Shown here: positions 46,591-55,523 of the stretch, piece after piece
Layout: each line of letters begins with the position of its first letter
Numbering within the stretch: the first letter of the stretch is position 1
NCBI RefSeq assembly: GCF_012985205.1
Contig: NZ_JABEKS010000002.1
Location: 1-64,000 of the forward strand
DNA from: Planctomonas sp. JC2975
GTDB taxonomy: Bacteria; Actinomycetota; Actinomycetes; Actinomycetales; Microbacteriaceae
Direction of reading: 5' to 3'
DNA: 64,000 bases
Translations under genes and position numbers: made by a program
The notes under the pieces: generated by a model
What the model was told of the DNA's origin: nothing
What the model saw: the letters and a program-made list of their open reading frames with translations, nothing else
Databases searched by the model: none

Positions 46591-46624
46591 TTGACATAGA
46601 TAGTACGACTATCCAATATGGATA
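46591..46624. promoter_or_regulatory. MerR-type promoter/operator with overlapping palindromes
   Basis: TTGACA (46591-46596) is followed by GATAGT-ACG-ACTATC (46599-46613) and, overlapping it, TATCCA-ATA-TGGATA (46610-46624), both perfect inverted repeats with 6-base arms. A third, weaker GGATA...TATCC pair follows. It lies between the divergent MerR and membrane-protein genes. Confidence 0.65.
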
Positions 46625-46693
46625 CCGCAACTATCCAACCGATTCACGAACCGACACGACGCCGGCGCGCACGCCGGAGGAAGCGAGACCGTC

Positions 46694-47131
46694 ATGAGCA
46701 CGGCATCCGCGGCACTCTTCACGCCGTCCACCACGATCACGGTCGGCGTGGTGCTGCTCACCGTGATCGGCATCGCCTATGGCGGCACTTTCATGCTGCG
46801 CGTGGTCTCCGGCAAGCAAGGTGCCAACGATCTGCAGAAGTCGTTCTTCCGCGCGGGGCATGCGCATGCCGGCGTTCTCGTCATCCTCGGTCTCGTCACG
46901 CTGCTCGTGATGAGCGCGGCCGGTGCGGGAGTGTGGGGTCAGGTGATCGGGATCGCCGTCCTCTGCTGCGCCCTGCTGATCCCCGGCGGCTTCTTCTTCT
47001 CGGTGATCGGCCACGATCCGAAGAAGCCGAATGCAGCGAGGTCCCTCATCTGGATCGGCTTCGGCGTGCTCGCGGTCGCAATGCTCGCCGGTGGTATTCT
47101 GCTCATCGCGGTCGGCGCATCCGCCGCGTGA
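46694..47131 (+). CDS. Small four-helix membrane protein
   Basis: A 145-residue membrane protein with four hydrophobic segments (about residues 14-36, 55-75, 80-102 and 118-142). A polar loop, SGKQGANDLQKSFFRAGHAHAGVL, has two histidines. I do not recognise a characterised family; similar small proteins are annotated only as integral membrane proteins. GGAGGAAG lies a few bases upstream of the ATG. It is divergent from a MerR regulator that probably switches it on. Confidence 0.7.
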   Translation: MSTASAALFTPSTTITVGVVLLTVIGIAYGGTFMLRVVSGKQGANDLQKSFFRAGHAHAGVLVILGLVTLLVMSAAGAGVWGQVIGIAVLCCALLIPGGFFFSVIGHDPKKPNAARSLIWIGFGVLAVAMLAGGILLIAVGASAA

Positions 47132-47286
47132 GAGTGCTGATGCGGCACGCCGAACCTGGGTGATCCAGAGCGCGACCACAACGCACGCCGCAAGGTGTAC
47201 TGCATCGTCTGCCCTCCCGAGCTGGAATCGAGCGACCTAAACTCGATCAACGGGCATGCGCCCGAACGCATCCTGTTGGGGGGACC

Positions 47287-50259
47287 ATGCACGCCTCGAA
47301 GACCCGAAAAATAGTGTCCGTCGTGGGGGCGGCACTGCTCGTCGGAGCGACGCTCGCCGTGACGGAAACGGTGTCGCGCCCGTCGGCCGCGCATGCGGCC
47401 GACCCGACGATGGTCAACCCCATGACCGTCAACGGGGGCTTCACGGTGTACTCACGCGGCGATGCCACGCTCTCCAACAGCGAGACCGAAGGCAGCATCG
47501 CGGTCGGCGGCCAGCTCACCATGGACATCGCGTCGACCTACCAGATCGCGCACGTCGTAGCGGGCTCCGGTGCCTACATTCCGCCCACGATCGACAACGA
47601 CCCGACTCGACTCCTGATCGGCACGTACAACCCGAACCCGGCACAGAACTTGGGCCGCATCAACATCACCAACGCGGGGGCCACCGAGCCTTCTCAGCTC
47701 GGCGACCTGAAGGTCGTCGAACGAGCGACGCCGTTCACGACGTTCGCCCGTGGGAGCTTCCTCCGGTACGGCCTCAATCCGGCCGACGCGGATGCCACGC
47801 CACTCATCGACTCGCAGAACCAGACGTTTCCGGCGGACTCGACCCCGCCGACCACGTCCGACGGCAACGGCAGCGTCTTCACGTACCAGACGACGGCCTC
47901 GGGCGTCAGCACCCAGGATGTCGTCGCGGACTACGTCGGACGCAATGCCCAGGCATCCATCGATCAGGTCACGACCTGCCTTGCGCAGATCCCGGCTCCC
48001 GGTGGAACCGGTCACCAGCTCACGGCGACCGACGAGGGCGGCGGCCGATTCGTCCTCTCGGCCCTCACCCCTGGCGTTCCGAACTACATCGATTACACCG
48101 ACCTCATCGGTGCGGACAAGATCCAGTTCTCCAGCACGGTTCCGGATGCCACGACTCCGCTGATCATCGTCGTTCCCGCTGGAACGACCGACATTCCCGG
48201 CCCGTCCATCGACCCGGAGGGCACCTACTCGCCGTTCGTGCTGTGGGATGCATCGCGCGTCACCGGACCGCTGAACATCCACAGCGGCGGTCGCATCGAC
48301 GGATCCATCTACGCGCCGAACGCCGACCTCACGATCACCGCGGCGCCGTGGGACGGTCAGGTGCTCGGAAGCACGGTGAACCTCTCCGGCGGCGGCGAGA
48401 TGCACTCCTACATGTTCGCGGGCGCCATCCCGTGCGACACGGGCGACCAAACGGGCAACTTTTCCGTGGCGAAGGAGCTTTCCGGTGTGTCGCCCGACCA
48501 GCTGTCGTCCACGACGTTCACGGTCGGGTATCTCGCCGTTCTGCCGGATGGGACACCGCAGGCCGGGACACTCCAGGTCGACGCCGACGGAACGTTCGTC
48601 AGCCCAGCCACGCCGTTCCCCTACGGAACACAGGTCACTGTGTTCGAGGTGCCGCCCGATGCGTCCATGCTGCCGGACGGTCTCGCGTGGACGGATGTCA
48701 CCTGGAACGGTGACACGACCTTCACGATCGACGCCACCCATCCCACGGTCTCGCTCGTCGTGACGAACACGGCTGCGTCGATCCCCGCCGGATTCTCGGT
48801 GTCGAAGACCATCACCGGCAGTGGGGCGACGGTTGTGCCGTCTGATGCTCAGTTCGGGCTCGAATACACCGTGAACGGGGGCACGGCGATCCCGATCACC
48901 GTGACCCCGGAGTCTCCCGCGGTGGTGGACGGTCTCGCAACCGGCGACACCATCACCCTTCGTGAACTGTCCATGCCGACCGTCGACGGCGTGACCTGGG
49001 GCACACCAACCTGGACCGTCAACGGGGATCCCGTGACTCCGGATGCCGACGGGAACGTCAGCTTCACGCTCGTCGCCGGTGAGACGATCAGCATCGGTCT
49101 CACGAACGTGGCCGAAGCGACGGGCTCGTTCGCGGTCTCGAAGGAAGTCGTCGGCAACGCGGCCCAGAACGTGGCAGGGGTTACCTACACTGCCATCTAC
49201 AGCGTGGACGGCGGGGCGGAGCAGACCGTGTCGTTCCAGGCGGGCGCTACGACGACAATCTCCGACATCCCGGCGGGTTCGACAGTGACGATCCGCGAAG
49301 GACCGCTGCCCGACATCCCCGGCATCGAATGGTCCACTCCAGCGTGGACAGTCGACGGCGTGCCGCTGACTCCGGATGCCGACGGCAACGTCACCTTCGT
49401 GGTGCAGGGCGGCGAGACGGTCGGCATCCAGGCGACCAACACCGCCAACGGATTCGGTCGGCTCCAAGCCACGAAGACGGTCACGGGTGACGGAGCCTCC
49501 TCGGTGCCGGCCGACACGCAGTACACAGTGCTTTATCACGTCGACAACGGTGCTGAGCAGACCCAGCTCCTCCAGGCGGGCGTGCCCATCGTGTTCGGCC
49601 ACCTGAACACGGGCACCACGGTGCACGCCAAGGAAGGGCCGATGCCGAATATCCCAGGGGTCGCGTGGGGCACCCCGGTGTGGACGATCAACGGGCAGGT
49701 GGTGCAACCGGATGCCGATGGCTATGTGAGCTTCACGGTGGAAACCGGGGAGGAGATCACGGTCGGCCTGGAGAACGTCGCCAACCTGGCCGAAACGGGT
49801 GGGTTCAGCGTGACGAAGACGGTGTCGGGAGGTGCGGCATCCGCCGTTCCCAGCGGCACGGACTTCACGGTCACGTACACGGTCGACGACAGTCCTGCCC
49901 AGACGCTCACGGTGACGCCGGGAACGCCGACGACCGTGACCGGGATCCCGACCGGATCCACCGTGACGTTCGTCGAGGCGACCCCGCCGGCCATCCCAGG
50001 CGTCACCTGGGGCACGCCGACCTGGAGCATCGACGGCAACGTGGTCTCGAATCCGACGATCACGATCGGCACCGATCAGACCGTCGCGCTCTCACTGACG
50101 AACACCGCAGAACCGACCGGTGGCGGCGGTGACGGAGGCGGCGGCATGCTGCCCAGCACCGGATCGGATCCGATCGGCTGGCTGCTCGGCGCCCTCGCCG
50201 TCATCGGAGCAGGCGGGGTGACGCTGCTCGTGGGGACGCTCCGCAGACGCCGCGCGTGA
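47287..50259 (+). CDS. LPXTG-anchored surface protein, choice-of-anchor A domain with DUF5979-like repeats
   Basis: A 990-residue secreted protein. Signal peptide with cleavage after SAAHA (about residue 38). Residues about 45-390 form a choice-of-anchor A domain (MTVNGGFTVYSRGDATLSNS, GSIAVGGQLTMD, HSGGRIDGSIYAPNADLTI). Five tandem DUF5979-like beta domains of about 110 residues follow, each opening with a phrase like GFSVSKTITG or GGFSVTKTVSG. It ends with a Gly-rich stretch, the sortase motif LPSTG (955-959), a membrane helix and RRRR. The protein is expected to be linked to peptidoglycan and to project from the cell. No sortase gene is in the window. Confidence 0.87.
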   Translation: MHASKTRKIVSVVGAALLVGATLAVTETVSRPSAAHAADPTMVNPMTVNGGFTVYSRGDATLSNSETEGSIAVGGQLTMDIASTYQIAHVVAGSGAYIPPTIDNDPTRLLIGTYNPNPAQNLGRINITNAGATEPSQLGDLKVVERATPFTTFARGSFLRYGLNPADADATPLIDSQNQTFPADSTPPTTSDGNGSVFTYQTTASGVSTQDVVADYVGRNAQASIDQVTTCLAQIPAPGGTGHQLTATDEGGGRFVLSALTPGVPNYIDYTDLIGADKIQFSSTVPDATTPLIIVVPAGTTDIPGPSIDPEGTYSPFVLWDASRVTGPLNIHSGGRIDGSIYAPNADLTITAAPWDGQVLGSTVNLSGGGEMHSYMFAGAIPCDTGDQTGNFSVAKELSGVSPDQLSSTTFTVGYLAVLPDGTPQAGTLQVDADGTFVSPATPFPYGTQVTVFEVPPDASMLPDGLAWTDVTWNGDTTFTIDATHPTVSLVVTNTAASIPAGFSVSKTITGSGATVVPSDAQFGLEYTVNGGTAIPITVTPESPAVVDGLATGDTITLRELSMPTVDGVTWGTPTWTVNGDPVTPDADGNVSFTLVAGETISIGLTNVAEATGSFAVSKEVVGNAAQNVAGVTYTAIYSVDGGAEQTVSFQAGATTTISDIPAGSTVTIREGPLPDIPGIEWSTPAWTVDGVPLTPDADGNVTFVVQGGETVGIQATNTANGFGRLQATKTVTGDGASSVPADTQYTVLYHVDNGAEQTQLLQAGVPIVFGHLNTGTTVHAKEGPMPNIPGVAWGTPVWTINGQVVQPDADGYVSFTVETGEEITVGLENVANLAETGGFSVTKTVSGGAASAVPSGTDFTVTYTVDDSPAQTLTVTPGTPTTVTGIPTGSTVTFVEATPPAIPGVTWGTPTWSIDGNVVSNPTITIGTDQTVALSLTNTAEPTGGGGDGGGGMLPSTGSDPIGWLLGALAVIGAGGVTLLVGTLRRRRA

Positions 50260-50343
50260 AGGATCCGCTCGGCGGCTGCACGCGGTCGCCGAGCCGATCC
50301 GCTCCGGTCGGACGCTCGGTTTTCGACCCGTAGAATTGCGAGA

Positions 50344-51816
50344 GTGAGTGATTCCCGAGCCCCGTTAGACGTCGTCCTCATCGGCGGGGGCATCATGAGC
50401 GCCACGCTGGGCACCATGATCCAGCGCCTGCAGCCCGACTGGACGATCCGCATCTACGAGAGCCTCGGCGAGGTCGCCCAGGAGAGCTCCAACCCGTGGA
50501 ACAACGCGGGAACCGGGCACGCCGCGCTCTGCGAGCTGAACTACATGCCTGAGGGCAAGGACGGCAGCGTCACGCCCGACAAGGCCATCAGCATCAACGA
50601 GCAGTTCCAGCTGAGTCGTCAGTTCTGGTCGTCGCTGGTGGAGAAGGGCGAGCTGCCCAACACGTTCATCACCTCCACCCCGCACATGACGTTCGTGCGC
50701 GGCGGCGAGAACGTGAAGTACCTCCGCAAGCGCTACGCGGCGCTCAAGGACCAGCCGCTGTTCGCCGGCATGGAGTACAGCGAGGATCACAAGGTGATCC
50801 GCGAATGGGCGCCGCTGCTCATCAAGGAGCGCACGCGCGAGCCCATCGCGGCCACGCGCATCACGGCCGGCACCGACGTCGACTTCGGAGCGCTGACCAA
50901 TGCGCTCGTCGACGGGCTGACGGAGCGCGGAGCCGAGTTGTGGCTCAACTGCCGAGTGAAGAGCATCCGTCGCACCAAAGAGGGCAACTGGCGCCTCAAG
51001 GTGAAGCACACCGTCGGCAACACCCCGCACACCGTCGATGCGCGGTTCGTCTTCGTCGGCGCCGGCGGCGGTGCCCTGCACCTGCTGCAGTCCTCGGGGA
51101 TCGAGGAGATCAAGGGATTCGGCGGCTTCCCGATCAGCGGCAAGTTCTTCCGCACCACGAACCCCAAGATCGTGGCGCAGCACCAGGCCAAGGTCTACGG
51201 CAAGGCCGCCGTCGGCGCCCCGCCGATGTCGGTGCCGCACCTCGACACCCGCGTCGTCAACGGTCAGGCGTCCGTTCTGTTCGGCCCGTACGCCGGATTC
51301 AGCCCGAAGTTCCTCAAGAAGGGCTCGTGGTGGGATCTTCCCGGATCGGTGCGATCGGGGAACATCGGTCCGATGCTCGCCGTCGCCCGCGACAACGGCG
51401 ACCTGATGAAGTACCTCATCTCCGAGCTGCTCGCCTCGCGCGCCAAGAAGGTGAAGGCGCTGCAGGAGTTCATGCCGTCCGCGAAGAGCGAGGACTGGGA
51501 GCTCATCACCGCCGGCCAGCGCGTGCAGGTCATGAAGAAGGATGCCGAGCACGGCGGCGTGCTGCAGTTCGGCACCGAGGTGGTCGCGGCATCCGACGGA
51601 TCGATCGCCGGGTTGCTCGGCGCCTCGCCGGGCGCGTCGACCGCCGTGCCGATCATGCTGGACGTGCTCCAGAAGTGCTTCCCCCAGCAGTGGGCCCAGT
51701 GGGAGCCGAAGCTGCGAGAGCTGATCCCGACCATGGGCACAACGCTCAACGACCAGCCGGCGAAGGCCGCTCAGGTGCTGGAAGAAACCGCGAAGGTTCT
51801 CGGCGTCGAGCAGTAG
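50344..51816 (+). CDS. mqo: Malate:quinone oxidoreductase
   Basis: A 490-residue FAD-dependent membrane-associated enzyme that oxidises malate to oxaloacetate and passes electrons to quinone. The FAD motif is [36 protein letters not shown] and [17 protein letters not shown] are characteristic of Mqo. A TAGAAT -10 element (50331-50336) lies only 7 bases before the GTG start, so the message is probably leaderless. It stands as a single gene and converges on a binding-protein gene with an inverted repeat between. Confidence 0.94.
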   Translation: MSDSRAPLDVVLIGGGIMSATLGTMIQRLQPDWTIRIYESLGEVAQESSNPWNNAGTGHAALCELNYMPEGKDGSVTPDKAISINEQFQLSRQFWSSLVEKGELPNTFITSTPHMTFVRGGENVKYLRKRYAALKDQPLFAGMEYSEDHKVIREWAPLLIKERTREPIAATRITAGTDVDFGALTNALVDGLTERGAELWLNCRVKSIRRTKEGNWRLKVKHTVGNTPHTVDARFVFVGAGGGALHLLQSSGIEEIKGFGGFPISGKFFRTTNPKIVAQHQAKVYGKAAVGAPPMSVPHLDTRVVNGQASVLFGPYAGFSPKFLKKGSWWDLPGSVRSGNIGPMLAVARDNGDLMKYLISELLASRAKKVKALQEFMPSAKSEDWELITAGQRVQVMKKDAEHGGVLQFGTEVVAASDGSIAGLLGASPGASTAVPIMLDVLQKCFPQQWAQWEPKLRELIPTMGTTLNDQPAKAAQVLEETAKVLGVEQ

Positions 51817-51828
51817 CCGGCACCGCAC

Positions 51829-51920
51829 AGCTGGTTGAGTCTGTCGAACCGGCTTTGTGCCCGCACCGCTGGTTGAGCCTGTCGAACCGCTGAGACGTGG
51901 TTTCGACAGGCTCAACCACC
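51829..51920. repeat. TGGTTGAGCCTGTCGAA intergenic repeats
   Basis: Three copies of a unit close to CTGGTTGAGCCTGTCGAACC occur: 51830 (one base different), 51869 and, inverted, 51899-51920. GGTTGAGCCTGTCGAA (51871-51886) and TTCGACAGGCTCAACC (51902-51917) form a perfect 16-bp stem. It lies between two convergent genes and probably also ends transcription. Confidence 0.8.
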
Positions 51921-51938
51921 TGGAGGGCCGCTGTCTGA

Positions 51939-53306
51939 CTACTGGGCGGCGTCGAGCAGGCCCTGCACCTTCGTGTTCGCGGCCTTCAGGAGTGCGGGGA
52001 TGTCCGCGTTCTGATCCGTGAGCACCGCTTGCACGACAGGGTCGAGCGCGCCGTAGAGATCCTGCGTGTTCGCGGCCGGCTCGGCCAGCAGCGGCTGCGC
52101 GAACTCCTTGTCCGTGTAGTAACTGAACTGCTTGGTCGGCACGTTCACGTACGGCGCTATCCATCCCATGTACTTGTCGTACGTCGCCTTGTCGAAGACC
52201 GGCACCTGCGGCACGCCGACCGCCTGGTTGTCATCCTTCTGCGCCTTCGCCGTCGCCTTGGCGGTCTTCTCGTCGAACTGGTTCTCCATGTAGAAGTAGT
52301 CGATCCACTTCACGGCAGCGTCCTGCTGCGCCTTCGTGGCCTTGGTGCTCACCATCGCGAGCGTTCCGCCGCCCAGGGCGCCGGCATCCTTGCCCTGCAG
52401 CGGGATGACGGATTCGCCGTACATGGCCGGGTCGATCGAGTTCTGCGACACCAGCGACGCGTAGTTGCCGCCGCCCGAGATGTACATGCCGAGCTGACCG
52501 GCGACGAAGGCCTGGTTGATGCCGTTCCAGTCGTAGAGGAAGTTCGATCCCATCGCGTTGTCGTCCCAGCGCATGTCATGAAGCAGTCCGAGCGCCTGGG
52601 CGTAGGCATCCGAGTCGACCGTCGCCTTCGTGCCGTCCTCGGATTCGCCGCGGCCGCCGAGTGCGTACGCCATCGTTGTCAGAATCCAGCCGCCGGTGTT
52701 CTGCTGCGTCATCGTGGCGAAGCCGGCTTTTCCCGTCTTCTGGGCGATCTGCTTCGCATCCTTGCGGATCTGGGCCCACGTGGTCGGTGGCTTGTCGGGG
52801 TCGAGGCCGGCCTGCTTGAAGAGCTGTCTGTTGTAGTGAAGAGCCTGTCCGTATGCGGCGATCGGCACGGCCAAGAGCTTGCCCTTGCTGTCCTGACCGT
52901 TCTTCAGCACCGACGCGTTGAGCTCCTTCGACCACGGATACTGGGCCACCTGCGTGCTGACGTCTGCCACCTGGTGCTGTTGGATCAGGCCCTTGCCGTC
53001 GGTGAACGCGACGGTGAAGACATCGGGCAGCGTGCCGCCTGCGAGCTGGGCGGCGAAGGTGGTCGCCGTCCACTTGGACTCCTGCGGCGTCACCGTGATG
53101 TTCGGGTACTTCTTCTCGAACTTCGCGACGCGGTTCTCGATGTCCTTCTTGGCGGCAGGCTGAAGGCCGACGTCCTCGGCGACTGTGATGCTGACCTTGC
53201 TGTTGCTCGTCGTGCCGTTGCCCGACGCGGTGCAGGCGGTGAGGCCGATGGCGGAGACCGCGACGGCCGCCGTGATCGCCACCGCCCTGCGGAAGGTGAG
53301 GGACAT
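51939..53306 (-). CDS. Sugar ABC transporter substrate-binding lipoprotein (CUT1 type)
   Basis: A 455-residue extracellular binding protein of the maltose-type family. Signal peptide with lipobox LTAC (Cys near residue 24), then SITVAEDVGLQPAAKK, FEKKYPNITVTPQ, YNRQLFKQAGLDPDKPPTTW (a family hallmark) and QAFVAGQLGMYISGGG. AGAGGAG lies 5-7 bases before the ATG. It follows an alpha-glucosidase gene on the same strand after 17 bases. No permease or ATPase genes adjoin it, which is unusual. An alpha-glucoside is the likely ligand from the context. Confidence 0.84.
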   Translation of the reverse strand: MSLTFRRAVAITAAVAVSAIGLTACTASGNGTTSNSKVSITVAEDVGLQPAAKKDIENRVAKFEKKYPNITVTPQESKWTATTFAAQLAGGTLPDVFTVAFTDGKGLIQQHQVADVSTQVAQYPWSKELNASVLKNGQDSKGKLLAVPIAAYGQALHYNRQLFKQAGLDPDKPPTTWAQIRKDAKQIAQKTGKAGFATMTQQNTGGWILTTMAYALGGRGESEDGTKATVDSDAYAQALGLLHDMRWDDNAMGSNFLYDWNGINQAFVAGQLGMYISGGGNYASLVSQNSIDPAMYGESVIPLQGKDAGALGGGTLAMVSTKATKAQQDAAVKWIDYFYMENQFDEKTAKATAKAQKDDNQAVGVPQVPVFDKATYDKYMGWIAPYVNVPTKQFSYYTDKEFAQPLLAEPAANTQDLYGALDPVVQAVLTDQNADIPALLKAANTKVQGLLDAAQ

Positions 53307-53323
53307 GTCAACTCCTCTGTTGA

Positions 53324-55132
53324 TCATTCGGGTTGTGCGCCATCGGAAGGGATGCCGATGGGCGCGGTGCTGATGAATGCGGTGCTGCATGCGGTGCGTA
53401 GCCACACCGTGGTGTCGGGCGGCACCACGCCGCCGACGATGGGTGCGCTGGCGAGCAGGATGTCGGCATCCTGCTCGAGCGCGAGATCGTGCGTCCCGAA
53501 GTTGACGATGCAGATGACATCGTCGCCTCGGGCGAATGCCAGAACGCTGGGAGAGGGCGCTTCGAGCCACCGGAATGCGTCGTCGCGGAACGCGGGCTCG
53601 GAGCGGCGCAGCCGCAGTGCATCGCGGTGGAGCAGGAGCATCGAATGGGGCTCCCGAAGCTGCTGCGCGACGCTGAGGCCTCCCCAGTCGTCCGGCTGCG
53701 GGAGCCACGGTGCCGCAGCGGTGTCGTGGCGGACGCGGTGCGGGCCACTGGCGGTCGTATCGTCAGCGGCCGACGAGAAGCCGAAAGCCCGGCCGTCGGC
53801 GGTCCAGGGGAGCGGCACGCGGCATCCGTCGCGTCCGGGATCCACGCCTCCGGAGCGGAAGTGCATGGGATCGGTGAGCGCCTCGCGAGGAAGCTCAGCC
53901 TCCGGAAGCCCGAGCTCGTCGCCCTGGTAGAGGTAGAGCACGCCGGGGAGCGCCGCGGCGAGCAGTGCGGCGGCGCGGGCGCGCCGAGTGCCGAGCGTCT
54001 CGTCGGTCGGTGTGCCGAAGCTCTTGGCATCGAACGAGAAGGCCGTGTTCGCGCGACCGAGTCGCGTGACGGGCCGGGTGATGTCGTGGTTCGACAGCAC
54101 CCAGGTGGCCGGCGCGCCGACGGCCGAATGGGTGTCGAGCGTCTCGCGGATGACGCGGCGCAGCCGGTCCGCGTCCCACGGTGCCGTCATGAAGTCGAAG
54201 TTGAACGCGGTGTGGATCTCGTCCGGCCGCAGGTAGGCCGCGAACCGGTCCGCCTCCGCCAGCCACACCTCCGCGACGAGCACTCGGGGCTCGTCGTAGG
54301 CGTCCGCGACACGGCGCCACGCACGGTAGATGTCGTGGAGCTCGTCTCTGTCGAGGTGCGGATGCGTGCCGGGGACGTATCCGGAGACGCCGCGCATGTC
54401 CGGCAGCGCCGGATCCTTCACGGGGAGCCCTGCCGAGTCGATGCGCACGCCGGCCGCGCCGCGGTCGAACCAGAAGCGCAGCACGTCTTCGTGCTCGCGG
54501 CGCACGTCGTCGTTCTGCCAGTTGAGGTCGGGCTGCTCGGGTGCGAAAAGGTGCAGGTACCACTGGCCGGGCGTGCCGTCGGCGTTCGTGGTGCGCGTCC
54601 AGGTGCTCCCGCCGAAGCTCGACTCCCAGTCGGTCGGAGCGTCGTCGCCGTTCGGGCCGCGCCCTTCCCGGAACCAGAATCGCTCCCGTTCCGCCGATCC
54701 GGGCCCTGCTGCGAGGGCTGCCCGGAACCAGGGGTGCCGGTCGGAGACGTGATTCGGCATGATGTCGACGATCGTGCGGATGCCGTGTTCCCGAGCCTCC
54801 GCGATGAGCCGTTCGGCCTCCGCCAGGTCGCCGAAGAGCGGATCGATCGAGCGGTAGTCGGCGACGTCGTAGCCGCCGTCGGCCTGGGGCGAGGAGTACC
54901 AGGGCGTGATCCAGACGGCATCGACGCGGAGGTCGCGCAGATACGGCAGCCGCGAGCGGAGCCCGGCCAGATCGCCGATGCCGTCGCCGTTTCCGTCGGC
55001 GAAGCTGCGCGGGTACACCTCGTAGACGACCGCGTTGCGCCACCATTCGAGATCGCGTCGTGACGTCCTCTCCTCGGGTCGCTCGGTCCCCACTGGTGTG
55101 GGGGCAACGGGTTCGTCCTGGGTGATCGTCAC
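53324..55132 (-). CDS. GH13 alpha-glucosidase
   Basis: A 602-residue family 13 glycoside hydrolase. WWRNAVVYEVYPRSFADGNGDG opens the catalytic barrel. VDIMPNHVSDRHPWF (region I), GVRIDSAG (region II, nucleophile Asp), VLVAEVWL (region III, acid/base Glu) and LSNHDITRP (region IV) follow, as in oligo-1,6-glucosidases and alpha-glucosidases. No signal peptide, so it acts in the cytoplasm on imported oligosaccharides. The GTG start at 55132 is about 27 residues before the first barrel strand. It shares a promoter region with a divergent LacI repressor. Confidence 0.87.
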   Translation of the reverse strand: MTITQDEPVAPTPVGTERPEERTSRRDLEWWRNAVVYEVYPRSFADGNGDGIGDLAGLRSRLPYLRDLRVDAVWITPWYSSPQADGGYDVADYRSIDPLFGDLAEAERLIAEAREHGIRTIVDIMPNHVSDRHPWFRAALAAGPGSAERERFWFREGRGPNGDDAPTDWESSFGGSTWTRTTNADGTPGQWYLHLFAPEQPDLNWQNDDVRREHEDVLRFWFDRGAAGVRIDSAGLPVKDPALPDMRGVSGYVPGTHPHLDRDELHDIYRAWRRVADAYDEPRVLVAEVWLAEADRFAAYLRPDEIHTAFNFDFMTAPWDADRLRRVIRETLDTHSAVGAPATWVLSNHDITRPVTRLGRANTAFSFDAKSFGTPTDETLGTRRARAAALLAAALPGVLYLYQGDELGLPEAELPREALTDPMHFRSGGVDPGRDGCRVPLPWTADGRAFGFSSAADDTTASGPHRVRHDTAAAPWLPQPDDWGGLSVAQQLREPHSMLLLHRDALRLRRSEPAFRDDAFRWLEAPSPSVLAFARGDDVICIVNFGTHDLALEQDADILLASAPIVGGVVPPDTTVWLRTACSTAFISTAPIGIPSDGAQPE

Positions 55133-55332
55133 GTCGTCGTGTCTCTCTGTAGGCGGTGATCGGGGTGATCCGGGGTGATCGAGTAGCGGACGTCCCTGCC
55201 CCGGCGGCCGAGCCCCCTCTCCGCAGCGGCTCGGGCCCGTTGGACCCGCGCCCTTGCGGGTCGGAGCTGACGCGCTCGGCGCGTCGGGGAAGGAGTTCCG
55301 TCCGCACGTCCACGGGCGGCCCGAAGAGCAAG

Positions 55333-55346
55333 GTTTAGCGCTACAC
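55333..55346. promoter_or_regulatory. LacI operator between the alpha-glucosidase and its repressor gene
   Basis: GTTTAGC-GCTACAC is a 14-base palindrome with one mismatch around the central CG. It is 187 bases upstream of the glucosidase start within the 391-base intergenic region 55133-55523; nothing else recognisable is in that region. Confidence 0.6.
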
Positions 55347-55523
55347 TCATCGGATGGAAGTTGACCATAGAGCCGCCGCGACGACGATGTCAAGCGGTCG
55401 TCCGACGCGGATGGTCGCGAGGCATGGCATCCGCGATACCGTTGGCCCACCGTGCCGGGCGGCGCGCCCCGCACCCCTTCTGCCGCCGGAGATCACAGGC
55501 CCCGGAACCGGGAACGGAGAACC

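Noticed and set aside
47452-49707. 751-codon minus-strand frame opposite the surface protein
   Set aside because: The plus-strand protein has signal peptide, repeats and sortase motif; the opposite frame is Arg/Asp/Gly-rich without domains.
51829-51920. CRISPR array
   Set aside because: Only three copies, irregular spacing and one inverted; no cas genes anywhere in the window.
50365-52164. 599-codon minus-strand frame over mqo
   Set aside because: mqo on the plus strand is unmistakable and the repeat hairpin lies inside the opposing frame.
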